Part shown: positions 1-11,545 of the stretch, piece by piece
Layout: each line of letters begins with the position of its first letter
Numbering within the stretch: the first letter of the stretch is position 1
Origin: Chondrus crispus
Taxonomy: Eukaryota; Rhodophyta; Florideophyceae; Gigartinales; Gigartinaceae
Direction: 5' to 3'
DNA: 64,000 nucleotides
Assembly (NCBI RefSeq): GCF_000350225.1
Contig: NW_005178827.1
Span: 176,666-240,665, forward strand
Position numbers and translations under genes: made by a program
The notes under the pieces: model-generated
Told to the model about the DNA's origin: nothing
What the model saw: only the letters and a program-made list of their open reading frames with translations
Database searches by the model: none

Positions 1-59
1 CATCGGATGAGAGTGCAATTGGAGCCACCTCATACCAGACTCGTATTTCATGAATGTGA

Positions 60-115
60 ATGTAATACAGGCTGATATCAGACTGTTGACAGTCTGATAT
101 CAGCCTGTATTACAT
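60..115. repeat. Perfect inverted repeat, 27-bp arms
   Basis: Arms at 60-86 and 89-115 are exact reverse complements separated by the two bases TG; the arm core reads GGCTGATATCAGACTGT. Transcribed from either strand it would fold into a near-continuous 27-bp hairpin. No coding frame or flanking target duplication is seen, so it could be a foldback element, a small-RNA precursor or a relic of two transposon ends joined head to head. Confidence 0.9.
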
Positions 116-467
116 GCGTGAATCACACCTGCTAATTGGCTGACTGAAATTCTGTAAACATATTTTGCAGGTCATTGGCTTCCAACTCGAGTTGCTGTAC
201 ACCTGTGCTGTGCTTTACATGTTCATCCCATGGACAAAACGGAAATGACGTTTTATTGGTGCAGCATCATCCGTTTCGTCGTAAGAACCCAATTTAGGTC
301 ACAACCGGCTCACATTTATAGCGTTTGAGGATACATTCGAGCTCTAAATGTATTCACGAATCCCTATAAGTACGTTGCACTCATCCTTTGAGCTGACCTT
401 AAGCCCAAAACATCCATGAGCAGCGTGATACCAACGCCGTAGTGCCGCCACCCTCCCAGTGGATGAG
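116..467. other. Non-coding stretch, nothing recognised
   Basis: No long reading frame, RNA gene or repeat is seen between the hairpin and the 210-bp duplication. Confidence 0.5.
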
Positions 468-887
468 ATCCGCAATGTGCTATCAACATTGAGCTTCCAT
501 CACAGCAGGCGACACGATCCACAGTGAGCTACCATCACCGCAGGCGACACGATCCACAGTGAGCTACCATCACCGCAGGCGACACGATCCACAGTGAGTT
601 ACCATCACCGCAGGCGACACGATCCACAGTGAGATACTAACGAAACTTCACAACTATCCCGCACGTGATATGATCCTATCCGCAATGTGCTATCAACATT
701 GAGCTTCCATCACAGCAGGCGACACGATCCACAGTGAGCTACCATCACCGCAGGCGACACGATCCACAGTGAGCTACCATCACCGCAGGCGACACGATCC
801 ACAGTGAGTTACCATCACCGCAGGCGACACGATCCACAGTGAGATACTAACGAAACTTCACAACTATCCCGCACGTGATATGATCCT
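468..887. repeat. Two exact 210-bp repeats built from 35-bp units
   Basis: Bases 468-677 recur, apparently without change, at 678-887. Each copy holds four 35-bp units (491-630 in the first copy) beginning GAGCTACCATC and ending GATCCACAGT, then 70 bp of related-length spacer, so the large period is exactly six times the small one. The units abut directly, which makes this a higher-order minisatellite and not a CRISPR array. The first unit of each copy differs slightly (GAGCTTCCATCACAGC), and the same variant sits at the same place in both copies, so the 210-bp block was duplicated after the units diverged. Confidence 0.95.
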
Positions 888-1240
888 CCTAGTGCCACGA
901 AACAGAGGGACCAACCGCCGGCAAAAGTCAACAACCTGAAAGTGCTGCGAATTTCAGGGGCACAGCTAACAGGCTCTACCCCCCAAAAACCGCCATCTGC
1001 GGCAGGACGAAGACGACTATCCGCAGCCATGTCGATGAAAAACATCCTCAGGCATGACGAAGACGATCATCGACAGACACAACTGTTGTGTCTGTTGCAG
1101 CTGCATCAATATTGATAATACATGTAGGTACTGGCCTATGAAACGCTTGTTTTCACATCCATCAACAGTGTCGTCAGGCAGCGATTCCGTTATCATTCCT
1201 TACATTTAGTTTAGTGCTTTACAGCCATTGCCAATGTAGT
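888..1240. other. Non-coding stretch
   Basis: GC content falls gradually along this stretch. A short minus-strand frame spans 815-1045, but it overlaps the 35-bp repeat array and shows no recognisable motif, so I do not call a gene. Confidence 0.5.
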
Positions 1241-1960
1241 CCCCAAAACATTACATTACCAATTCCTAAACACTACAAATGTCGTCCAGCAACATTATAT
1301 TGTCGTCTCAGAACAAGTACCAACTACCATCCAAAACCAATATAAGTATTACTTCTGAAAACCACGATTATAGTGTTCACGAACGATACGTTTATTGCTA
1401 TTCCGACATATTACATGTAACGTGCACAGAACGATGAAAGTAATAATTCAAAATATTACTAATATATATTGTCGTTGGACAACATTACCAGTGTTTATTC
1501 GAACGTTATATTTCACGTTTCTGTACGATATAAGTAATAATACAATTAATGAATATTTTATATTGGCGTTGGACAATGTTTAAAGTGTTTCAAGGAACAT
1601 TATATTTAACGTTTCTGCACGTTGCATTTAGTGCCATCTAATATAATTATATATAGTGTGCTGAAATGATTCATTTATCGTTTCCACAGACAGTGCCTAT
1701 AATGTTCACATACGCTACGTATAGTGGTTCAATAACACATTATAAGTAACGTCCATTGTTGATGTTTTAATGGTTACAATGACATTATATCTATTGTTCA
1801 CGGCTGATGCAAGTGGTACCCGAATTCTGATGTTTTCATCGTACACGGACGTTTTATTATCATTCCCGGAATGCTGATGTATTGTTGTCCGGACAATACT
1901 ATTCTGGTATCCCAAAAACGTATCGTCCAAAAACATTACATATATCATGACACGATATTA
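1241..1960. repeat. AT-rich degenerate repeat array
   Basis: Motifs such as CGTTGGACAA, GTGTTT and TTATATTT-ACGTTTCTG recur in order at about 1467-1527 and 1559-1621, a spacing near 93 bp. Weaker relatives (CGTCCAAAAACATTA and similar) lie on either side. It looks like an old minisatellite; no coding potential is evident. Confidence 0.55.
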
Positions 1961-2017
1961 CTTTAATGTTTCGGAATACTACAAGTATTGTTGTTCCTGG
2001 TACTTTGCCTCTGCAGT

Positions 2018-2309
2018 GCATTGGATTTACGACCCATCGGACCAGGTTTACCTAAACACCCCTCCGAACTCGTCGAGCAGTTGCCTTTACAAGACTCTAC
2101 CATCATTTACCGATCCCGGGCTGGGCCCTTCTCTTTGCCCCCCCCCTATCAGGGATCCGAGCTACTGCGGGCCGCAAACCCGTTTAAAGAGGACAGGGAG
2201 CTTCGAACACTTCGTAGCGCTGTGCCGTTGGCAGTTGTTGTATTTGTTGCTGTTGTTTGTGTTGGACCGTCGGACCTTGGTCTCTGCCGAACAGGCGCAT
2301 TGCACTACA
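2018..2309 (+). repeat. 5' LTR remnant of Gypsy-A
   Basis: Starts GCATTGGATTTACGACCCAT and ends GCACTACA, the same end as the 3' LTR at 15391-15398. Only about the last third of the LTR is preserved. It contains the block ending in TGTTTGTGTTGGACCGTCGG that is present in both copies. Confidence 0.9.
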
Positions 2310-2313
2310 AAAG

Positions 2314-2331
2314 TGGTCTCCCGACCTAGAA
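2314..2331 (+). other. Primer-binding site of Gypsy-A
   Basis: TGGTCTCCCGACCTAGAA begins four bases after the LTR end. It starts with TGG, the complement of the tRNA CCA end, and would pair with a tRNA whose last bases are TCGGGAG-A-CCA. The same 18 bases follow the 5' LTR of Gypsy-B on the other strand (52604-52621), which strongly supports the assignment. Confidence 0.85.
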
Positions 2332-2475
2332 TTGCGTACAGGAGACCCGACCTAGAAACTGCGTAAGCTGAAACGGACTACAGGAGTTTTATCTGCGACG
2401 TAAGTTTATTCAGGTGCGATGGCGTTTTCTATTTTTTTCTTTGTGTTAAGTTAGGTTCGTTTTTGGAAACGAACC

Positions 2476-4782
2476 ATGTCGCCAAGCGCCCCCGGAGACG
2501 TCGGTCCCGGGGCGAGTAGGAGCGGATCGGCAAGGGCGTCGAGGATCCCGCGAGGTCCTTGCACCCGAAGCCAGGCCAATACGGCCACGGATCCCGAAGG
2601 TCAAGAATCCCCGACGGGGATTGAAACCGACAAGGATAACCTATCCTACAAGTTCGAGAAGATGGGCGAGGAAATTCGCCAAGAGATGACGAAAAATCTC
2701 GAGGCTGAGTTAGCCCTCGTCCGGAAGCAACTGGAGTTGCAGGCATCCGAGTTCCACACCGTTTTGGGAGAGCTGTTGGCTCGAGTGGATCTCGTCGAGA
2801 AGGAGCGAGGTGAGGCGACCGACGGTCTGGAGCCGGAGGTCCTAGCCTCGTTGAAAATTTCGGTCAAGGACGCGAGGCGCGACGCGAATCAAGCCTTGGA
2901 GTCCTTAGGAAAATTTAGAACAAGCATCGATGACCGATTCGATCGCGCCGCGCAACGTCTCAAGGACCTTGAGCAGGCCGCGGATCAAGCTCCGCAAGGA
3001 TCGGACGACGAGCCGCTCCCTTCGGGTAGAGAGGGCGACCGTCGGTCGAAGAAGGACAAGCCCGCTCGGCAGGGGAGTTCCAAGTCGAAGCCCTCGAAGA
3101 AGGACAAGCGACGTGCAAGCAAGGGTCACTGTAGTGACGATCCGGATAACCGCGACTCACAGTCAGAGTCGCTTGGTCCCTCCGAAGATGGTAACGGCGG
3201 TTCGTCGAACCATTCGGGCGATTCCGAACACCGTTCAGAAGACGGAAACGGAATTTCGTCAAGCAAGAAAATTTCCTCCAGACGAGGCGGAGTCACTTCG
3301 TCCGCCTCGCGGAGAGACAAGGACGCGGAGCACGAAGATGTCGCAACGCGGCGCGGGCCGCGATGGGAGGAGTTGGAGGAACTGAATCCGACCAACTACC
3401 TCTTCAAGAAGTTACTTTCGTACCGAACGTACCGCTTGCGGAACCCGCAGACATATTTGTCAAGTTCCCGGCGGACCGCCGTGCGAAAAATCAGGAGAGA
3501 TATTCCGCCTAAGGTGAAGAAGGACAAAACGTTCACAGGTGAGGACGGGGTCCTTGTGTTGGATTTTTTGGCAAAATTAGTTCAGGAGTTCGATACTCAA
3601 GAAATGAACGAGGGGCAAGCGATCCGCCTGTTGCCTGAATTTCTAAGCGGCATCGCCTTGAGACAGTACAATTCGGTGTCTCAGACAGCCGGGGCCCATC
3701 ACGGAAAGATATCCGTTTGGCCGGAGGCCGTACAGTGGTTGTTGAGGAGTTTCGCAACCGACGAGGCGATCCTTCAAGCCGTGCTCGCATTGCGAGAAGT
3801 TCAGCAAAGACCGTCTGAAGACGAGATGGAATTTTATATCCGTCTGACGGACGCAAGCAATCGATGTGGAAACGTATATTCGATGGAAGAACAAATGACG
3901 ATGTTTATTGAAGGACTCGATTCGAGTATCAAGCCGATCGTATCTCAATACCGACAAGACAATCGGGACGTTTCGTTTTTGAGAGTAGTTAATTACGCGA
4001 AGGCGCATGGCTCGGCGAGCCGCGCTAAGGACAAGAAGACCAAGAAGGTCACGATTTAGACGCCGTCGACAATTAGGGCGGGTAAGAAGCCGAGGGCTTC
4101 TTATCCCGGTGGCAAAAGTCACGCCGCCGTCCATTTAGCCGAGTCCATTTCAGCGTCAGATGAGCGCGGTGCGCATGGAAGTCGCGAAAATCACTACGAA
4201 GGAGCGTTAGTAGCCGAAGGCGAGTTCATTGAGCCATCGGAGGGCTACGGACACGAGGACTACGGGGACAGCGGGTTGTCAACTTTACCGACGCCTGCGC
4301 ACACGACGAAGTCGTTTTCAGAGCCCACGGATCCCGTGATGATGTTTCGGGAGCGCGGCTACACGCTAGCGCCGTGCATTCCGATGGAAGGCAAGGGTAC
4401 GACGTTTCGAAGGCCAGGCTGGATGGGAAGGCCGCAACGTCAAGGAAGGCCGCCGACCCGTGGAGGACCTAGAACGCCGTATCCCGTCAAGACGCACGGT
4501 CTGGTGTGCTATCATTGCTATGAAAAGGGGCACGCCGCGCCAACGTGCATTCTTTCCCTCCGGGAAATGCACCGAGTTTTGGAAATTTATGAGGCGTTGT
4601 CTCCGATGGAGAGGTTAGGGATACCATCGACGAGTTACCTGAAGGTCAAGAATTGGTTCGATTCGCAGACGGCGAGCACGCCGAGTGCTTCAACGCCGAG
4701 GTCGAACCAACCCTTCAGAGGGCCCACCGCGGGGCCCGCGCCGTCGGATGTGAGAAGGATCCCGCAGCGGCAGGAAAACTAG
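2476..4782 (+). pseudogene. gag: Gypsy-A gag with one in-frame stop
   Basis: Encodes the structural polyprotein that would form the virus-like particle. The ATG at 2476 opens a frame of about 768 codons broken only by a TAG at 4057-4059; the same frame continues to 4782. N-terminal part: charged, Ser/Lys-rich and partly coiled-coil. Around residue 316 it has the motif YRTYRLRN followed by a capsid-like helical block. After the stop comes a basic RG/P-rich stretch and a zinc knuckle C-x2-C-x4-H-x4-C (YHCYEKGHAAPTC, about 4507-4548). The same YR-x-YRL-x-N signature and knuckle occur in Gypsy-B and Gypsy-C gag, placing the three in one clade. The stop may be CAG to TAG decay; a read-through role is less likely given the other lesions. 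Confidence 0.85.
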
Positions 4783-4829
4783 AGAGGGAAATCTTGCATG
4801 AGTCGCGAGAGGCACAGGGTTAACGTACT

Positions 4830-7800
4830 GTGCCCGGGGCTCAGCCCCGTTCCCCGTCTCTAAAGGAAAAGTCAGGCCTCGAGGAGGAGGTTGTTGGATT
4901 GGTGGATAAGCCCAAAGGGCCAGCTCAAGTCAAGAAAATTTTGAGCCGAGCCCGAGATCATCCGCTTGAAGAAGTTCGAAGACCCTGGTACAGGGTTAAG
5001 CGAAGGGAATGTCCCGAGAAGATTTTGGTTCTTGCGCGAAAAAACTACAAAGTGTACGCGGACATTGGACCAACAGTCGGATTGATGAGGCGGGTGTTGT
5101 CTGTTTTAGACACCGGCGCGGGACCAAAACCTTGTGCGAAAATCGGAACTCCCGGCTGGAATGGAATCTCCAGTGTCCCACGGACCGACCCAATTGGCGA
5201 CGCGAACAATAGGCCACTCCGGACTCTCGGCACAATTAGAATGCCTGTGAGGCTTGGAAAATTTGTGGCCGCAGCCGAGTTTATTGTATGCGAAAAACTA
5301 GCCGTCCCGCTAATTCTAGGCGCGGACTACTGTGACCGGTTTGTGGAAGCAATTTATCCAAGGAAGAAAACGGTTGAGTTGGCGGATTTCTCGGAGGTTC
5401 CGATAGTTAGGCGGTTCTCGACGAGAAAAGGGAAGAAGAATCTCGTCTCGGGAGAGGACGAGAATGATGGAAAGGTGGAGCGAATGTCCCCTAAGGTAAA
5501 AGTGACAAGAGCCACAAATATTGAGCCAGGGACGCAACGCGTCGTGGAATGCACCTCGAAGAGGGCGGGCTTAGTTGTGGTTCAGCCGTACTCGTCGTTG
5601 TACGAAAGGCACGGGCTGACGTGTACAAATGGTGTTGTTCAGGTCGAGCCTGACCGGCCATTTCGTTTACTCGTTGCGAATTTTAGGACGTACCCTGTCA
5701 GGGTGCAAAAAAGCCAAGTGGTGGCAGAATTATTACCGCACCCGAGAGCCGCGCTCGAGAGCAAAACCACTATTGGTGAAGTTCTCGGAATTCAATAAAG
5801 GAAGAAGGAAAATTTTCCTAATTCTACCAAGACGCCTACGGGCGAGGCAAGATGCGAACCGTCGGATCAAGATCGCGAGGACCAGCAAGGAGAACGGGAG
5901 GAAAGGCTCTCCGCGACGGCAACTACGACGCCGGAGCGGCGGATTGAGCCTCCCCCGCCGGACGTGGAGGAACTTGACCTGAGCCACGTGCCGGACCGGA
6001 TGCGCGAGCGGTTCCGTCGGATGTTGAAGAAGTATTCAAGGATGTGGGATGGGACGCTTGGCGAAATTAATACCACAGTCCATCGGATCGAGTTGATCCC
6101 CGAGACTCGTCCCATTGCACAAGCCCCGTATCGGGCCGGGCCTAAAGCCCGCGAAGTAGAAGATGCAGAGGTGCAGAAGATGTTGGAGGCAGGAGGGATA
6201 GAACCAGCGCAGTCAGAATGGGCGTCGCCCGTGTTGCTGGTGCCCAAGCCGGACGGGTCAATGCGTTTTTGCGTAGACTACCGCAGGTTGAACGCAGTGA
6301 CGGTGAAGGACACGTACCCCTTACCGCGCATGGATGAGTGCCTGGACTGGCTTGGTGACACCAAGGTTTTCTCCGCGTTGGACGCGATCTCGGGATATTG
6401 GCAGATGCCTATCCCTGAGTGCGACCGCGACAAGACCGCATTTTCGTGTCACTCAGGACTGTATCGCTTCTCAAGAATGCCCTTCGGGCTAACTAACGCG
6501 CCAGCGACGTTTCAGAGAGCAATGGATATCCTGCTCTCTCCGTTCCGTTGGAAGTGCTGTTTGGTGTATCTGGACGACATAATAATTTTTAGCAAGTCGT
6601 GGGAGGAGCACATCGTGCACGTGGATGAAATACTTTCTGTATTGGAGAAGGCAGGTGTGAAGCTCAAGCTTCGCAAGTGTGATTTTTCGTCGAAAAGATC
6701 AAGTACCTGGGCCATGTAGTTCGGCCAGGTACATTGGAAGTGGACGCTGCGCGAACCGTCGCATTGGAACAAGTGAGGTACCCTCAAACGCAGACCCAGC
6801 TCAGGAGCTTCTTGGGACTTTGTAATGTCTACCACAGATTTGTTCCGCATTATGCGAAAATCGCGCATCCGCTCAATCAACTGTTGAAGAAGGGACAACC
6901 GGTCCAGTTGGAAGGATTCGACGAACCGTGCAAGAAAGCTTTCCATAAGCTCAAGGACGCCATCTTGGCACCGCCGGTGTTGGCGCTGCCGAAGAAAGAC
7001 CTACCCTACTCGGTAGATACCGATGCAAGCGACTACCAAATAGGCACTGCACTATTCAAACACACCCGGATGCGCAACGCAAACCCATCGGGTTCTTTTC
7101 AAGAACGTTAGCCGCAGCCGAGAGAAACTATTCTGTATCAGAAAAAGAATGTCTAGCGGTAATTTGGGCCGTACAGACTTTAAGACCATATCTATATGGC
7201 GAGCACTTCATTGTGCATACCGACCATGCCTCATTGAGGTGGTTGATGAACGTAACCGACCCCAGCGGGAGATTAATCCGATGGAGGCTCCGCCTCTCGG
7301 AATTCGATTTTGAAATCAAGTACAAGAAGGGCAAGGCGAACAGTCAAGCTGATGCCCTGTCAAGATTACGGACCGCAGGAGAAACCGTCGACGAAATCGA
7401 CGACGAAATCCCATGCTTTATGGCCGAACCGGCCGAGGGTACAGTGGAGAACGAGGAAAGTTTTGACGCGATAGACGACATCCTCGCTCTTGAGGGGGGG
7501 ACCGCCCCTGATCGCCTCGATCAATTCCAAGCTGTCACTCCGGAGAAGCTCATTCGCGAGCAAGCCGTCGACCCCTTCTGCAATCGCATCAAGGAAGAAA
7601 TGGACGCCGGAAATGTGAGAACATTCAGCATGGAGACCGAGGAACTCGAAGGAACTCTATGCCGTACCGCGGCAGAGTTTGTACAAGTGGTAATACCACA
7701 ATCGTTAAGGGACCGCGTCCTATGGTTGAGCCACTACGCAAAATTGGCAGGCCACCGGGGAGGCAGGAAACTTTACAAGACTTTGAGCAGATATTTTTAT

Positions 7801-9231
7801 TGGCCTACGATGGCCCTAGACTGCTATGCCGTCGCGAAGAATTGCGCCGCATGTGCGCGGGAGAGGGTGAAGCTAAGAAGAAACACGAAGGAAATGAAGC
7901 TGTTCACGCCCAAAGCTCCGCTGGAGTTTGTCGCCATCGACATCCTCGGCGAGCTAATTACAACTAAACGAGGAAATCGGTACATTCTCGTGATCAGCGA
8001 TCGATACTCGAAACTGGTACGAACCGTACCGTTGAGGAAGATATCAGCTGCGCACATCGCACAAGCCTTCGTTCACCATTGGGTATTCGTGTACGGACCG
8101 CCGGTCAAGCTGCTGTCCGACAATGGAACACAGTTCACGGCCCGGTTCTTTCAGAATGTCTGCCGAATTCTCGGCATATGCAATGTGTTCACGACTACGT
8201 ACCACCCGCAAGCCAACGGCCAAGTTTAGAGGTTTAACCGCACGCTGACTTCCGCGTTGCGAAAATACGTTGGAGAGTATCCCAAGGACTGGGACCTATT
8301 TAGCGACGCGGTGACGTTCGCATACAACACGCAAGCTCATCGAACTACGAATATCGCGCCCTTCGAGCTGGTGTTAGCTCGGGCGCCGGGAAGCATTGCG
8401 TTACAAGCACAGCCAAGTTTGGAAGGATTTAGCTCGAATCGAGCGTACTACCTGAAATGGCAGTCGTGGTTGGAAAGCCTGATGAAAGGCGCTGATAGGA
8501 GTTTGCGAAAGGAACAAGCGCGCTACAAGCGAAATTTCGACGCACGCCTTCGCAAACCGCAATATGAGATCCCGCCGGGGTCCTACGTGTTCCTTCGGAA
8601 GGAGCAGGGCACGGCTAGAGAACCGAAACACAAGCTGGCACAAGTCGCCACAGGACCTTATCAGGTCCGAAGATCGGATCAACATACGGTAGTCATTGCC
8701 ATTGGCGATCAGGAGGAACGCGTATCGCGAGACAGGGTGTAGTTAGCCCCAAGCCCGATGGACTATGCGCCGATAACTGGCCTACGGCAAGCGCTACAGT
8801 TCCTGGGAGAGCCGGAGCTAAACGAAGAAGGAGAGGTAATGGAGGACGAGGAACGTCCTCACACCCGTGCGCCTACGACGGGGGACCAGGATAATTTAGT
8901 TGGTCGAACGCCGACAACGGAGACACCTCCAGACCTACGCGAGTTTGGAAAGTCCAGAGAAGAGGATGAGTTGGAAGATCTTCGGAAGGGGGAAGGACAG
9001 TTGGACACGCAGGAAGAAGGAACCGAGAGTCAGGAGTATGTGATCGACAAGATCGTGGACCACGGCTACGACGAGGAGAAATTAATTCTCAAAGTGAGGT
9101 GGTATGGGAATACCATCGAGGACGCAACGTAGGAACCTATTGAGCAGATCCCCCGCAGCGCGGTAGTCACATATTTCCGAAGGAAAAGGCTACCCTTACC
9201 CACGCAGGCGTCGCACGCACAACCGGGATAA
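4830..9231 (+). pseudogene. pol: Gypsy-A pol, six lesions
   Basis: Order of domains: aspartic protease (LDTGAG near 5107), reverse transcriptase (YLDD at about 6558), RNase H (VDTDAS near 7013; TDHASLRW near 7216), integrase zinc domain and DDE core (AIDILG, LSDNGTQF), then a chromodomain (YVIDKIVDH near 9038). Lesions: TAA 5796-5798; one base lost in a T run near 6690; one base lost near 7056; TAG 8227-8229; TAG 8740-8742; TAG 9130-9132. The 8227 stop falls exactly on the third catalytic acidic residue of integrase, in HPQANGQ-V-stop-RFN. The 9130 stop replaces a conserved chromodomain tryptophan. A TAA at 4821-4823 lies upstream in frame, so the start is uncertain. The chromodomain puts the element with the chromoviruses. 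Confidence 0.88.
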
Positions 9232-9889
9232 CCATCGCAAATAGAACTAGTGGGTTAGGGAGAACAGAGAAGTCAGAAATTCGAGGGAGAAACGAATTCG
9301 CTGATTTCGCGGATGAGGAAAGTGAGAGCAGAGGAAGCAAGGTAGGTAACCCCCGGGGCCCCTCCAGAAGGAAGAAAGGACGCCCGACGCATTATCAAGG
9401 AATGGAAGTGAGACTGTATGTCCGGATGAGGCAAGGAGCCCCCCGGAAAATACGCACATGAAATAGACGGATGCAGGTGAAATGACAATCGAGATCAGCG
9501 GTCCGCACTCGTGGAAGATCATTTAATCAAAAAGAATATTTTTTAGTTGTTGCGGCACGCAGGGCAAAACCGTACGGAGGCTAAGTCCCGATCTGACCCT
9601 GATCGAAGAGCTGAAAGAGATGCCCACATGCACCGTCACATTCCCGAGTAAGGGAACGTTCGCCCTCTACCTGCTAAGATCGGAGACCACCGGAGACACA
9701 TGCCCACGGCGATACTGTGTCAAAAACCCGCTTGGTAACCCGTACTCTGCCAGGATCGATGGCCTCATCGAGGGAAACTATTGCTGAGTTGGATCAGCAA
9801 GAACTGGCACGGACGCGCATATTGCGAGCGACCTATTTACCGGTTTACCACAGTAACCCACTTCCGTCATTTTTGTTTTCATACTGTTC

Positions 9890-10110
9890 TGTTTCGTTTC
9901 GTTTTTGTTTTGTTCATTTTTACTTTTTATGTGACGCAGGGAGCAAGACCTCCGCACCGTGGCGACGACGTCACAAGAGCAAGCGTACCGGTCTCGTGTG
10001 AATAAGCCGGACGGTTACGATCGAGAAGGAATTGCTAGCGGTCGGTCGTAATTAATTAAATACGCTGCGTGTCGAGCCGAGAAAGAAGCGTGCTCTACGA
10101 GTGACCGAGC
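9890..10110 (+). repeat. Diverged duplicated module, copy 1
   Basis: Pairs with 11312-11545. Shared in order: GTTTCGTTTCGTTT, a T-rich tract, a CCGCACCG block, CCGGA..GATCGAG and GTAATTAATT followed by TCGAG and a CTCTA motif. The T-rich tract ends in TGACGCAG here and TTGTCTAG in the other copy, both of which resemble 3' splice sites. Confidence 0.55.
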
Positions 10111-10296
10111 ACGACAGACTGTGCCTAATTAAGGAATTGTCTGGTGGCAACCAGACGGCGTCAGAAGGGAGGGAGCGGAACGCATTCGGAAGAGTGTAAG
10201 TGAAGGCACAAGCGTGGTTCTGAAGAGGGTGTGTCAGATTATCATAGATGATGTAAGGGTCACGACATATATAGCCGCGAGTACCCTACAAGAGTG

Positions 10297-10394
10297 CTCC
10301 CGGTAACTCAATCGGTAGAGCATTCGACTGTACTCCCTAAGGGATAAGGGGCTGTGTCAGATAGACGAGCGGGTTACCTTCGAGCCCCGAGAGA
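10297..10394 (+). tRNA. tRNA-Tyr-like sequence, probably decayed
   Basis: The 5' half is convincing: CTCCCGG acceptor strand, a D-arm reading TAACTCAATCGGTAGAGC, then TTCGACTGTA with GTA in anticodon position, which would be tyrosine. The 3' acceptor strand CCGAGAG with discriminator A pairs with CTCCCGG except for one C-A mismatch. The span of 98 bases leaves room for an intron of about 25 bases, common in eukaryotic tRNA-Tyr. However, the T-arm (GGGTT-ACCTTCG-AGCCC) lacks a normal TTCRA loop and no clean 3' anticodon stem is seen. It lies inside Gypsy-A, so it is most likely a captured or decaying tRNA. Confidence 0.35.
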
Positions 10395-11311
10395 AGATGT
10401 GGAAAAGATCCAGTTGATGTGCGTGAGCAAGTTAGCGAGGCGGATCGAGAGGAAGTGGATGATGCGAGATGCGACATCGCCGGTCAAGCTCTCAAGAGCA
10501 ATTCACAGGATGGTGAGGAACACCGCCGCTCGTAGCGGAGGATTTTTATTGGTCGTCGTAAGGAGATGCACATGGTCAGGGTGACTTCGGTTTTGGTTCG
10601 ACGCGGAAGCACGGTCAGAAGAAAGGTAGTCAACTCGCAAACGGAGGTACAGTTTGAGTGGCCCTCGTACGCAAGCGTTTGATTCGTGTGCACGCTGAGG
10701 ACTGTACATCAACGATGATGAGAGGCAAAAAGGAAACGGGGAGGACTCGTGAGGAACGAGGCCTGATCGGTTCCAAAGAGAATGGAACGGAAGGCGGAGG
10801 GAAGGTGGATGACCACCATACGCACTAATGAGGAAACGAGTCTAACGTTTACTGGTATGGACCTACGCACGGCACCGGCGCGGAATGCGAAACGACGTTT
10901 AGATCGGCATACTGCCCTTAACAGAGCGGGTTCACGAAGAGAATTCAGAGGCACTGTACTCCCAAGGGGAGACAGACGGACAAATTCTGTGAAGTCAAAA
11001 TGGAACACGACAAATCATCGGGATTTTTTAATCAAATTTAATGGACACGTGTCGCGACGCCGATGGGACTGTTCGCAGAACATAGGGCCTGACACAACGC
11101 CGGAAAGCGAACCCCAAAACTTCGTCGAAGTTAAAACTGCACGCCCTCGAAGGGACACGCAATCGGATCGTGAACACCGTCACTTGCCCGCACCACTCCC
11201 GATCAATAGCGACGCTGTGTCGCCGTACTGTGTTGTATCACGCCCTCATCAAGGATTTATTGACACCATAACCTCCTCACTCACTTCTTGTTGTTGTACT
11301 GCACTTCGGTG

Positions 11312-11545
11312 TACCGTTTCGTTTCGTTTGTTTTCTTTAATTTGTTTTTGTCTAGGTAATCGTACGACTCATGCGAAGCAGAGATCCAACCCCGCACCGC
11401 GGGAAGCGAAGAAAAAATCGTGTTATCCGGACCAGGCGATGCCGGATCGAGGAAGAAAGGCGCTGCGTCGAACGTAATTAATTTATTACGCGTGTATCGA
11501 GTCGAGAGGAAGGACAAGCTGCTCTAGTGTTACCAAGGACGAGAA
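11312..11545 (+). repeat. Diverged duplicated module, copy 2
   Basis: Second copy of the module at 9890-10110. The ends retain GTAATTAATTTATTACG and CTGCTCTAG, while the middle has diverged and carries small indels. Confidence 0.55.

Noticed and set aside
491-630. 35-bp repeats as a CRISPR array
   Set aside because: Units abut with no spacers, there are no cas genes and the surroundings are eukaryotic; it is a minisatellite.
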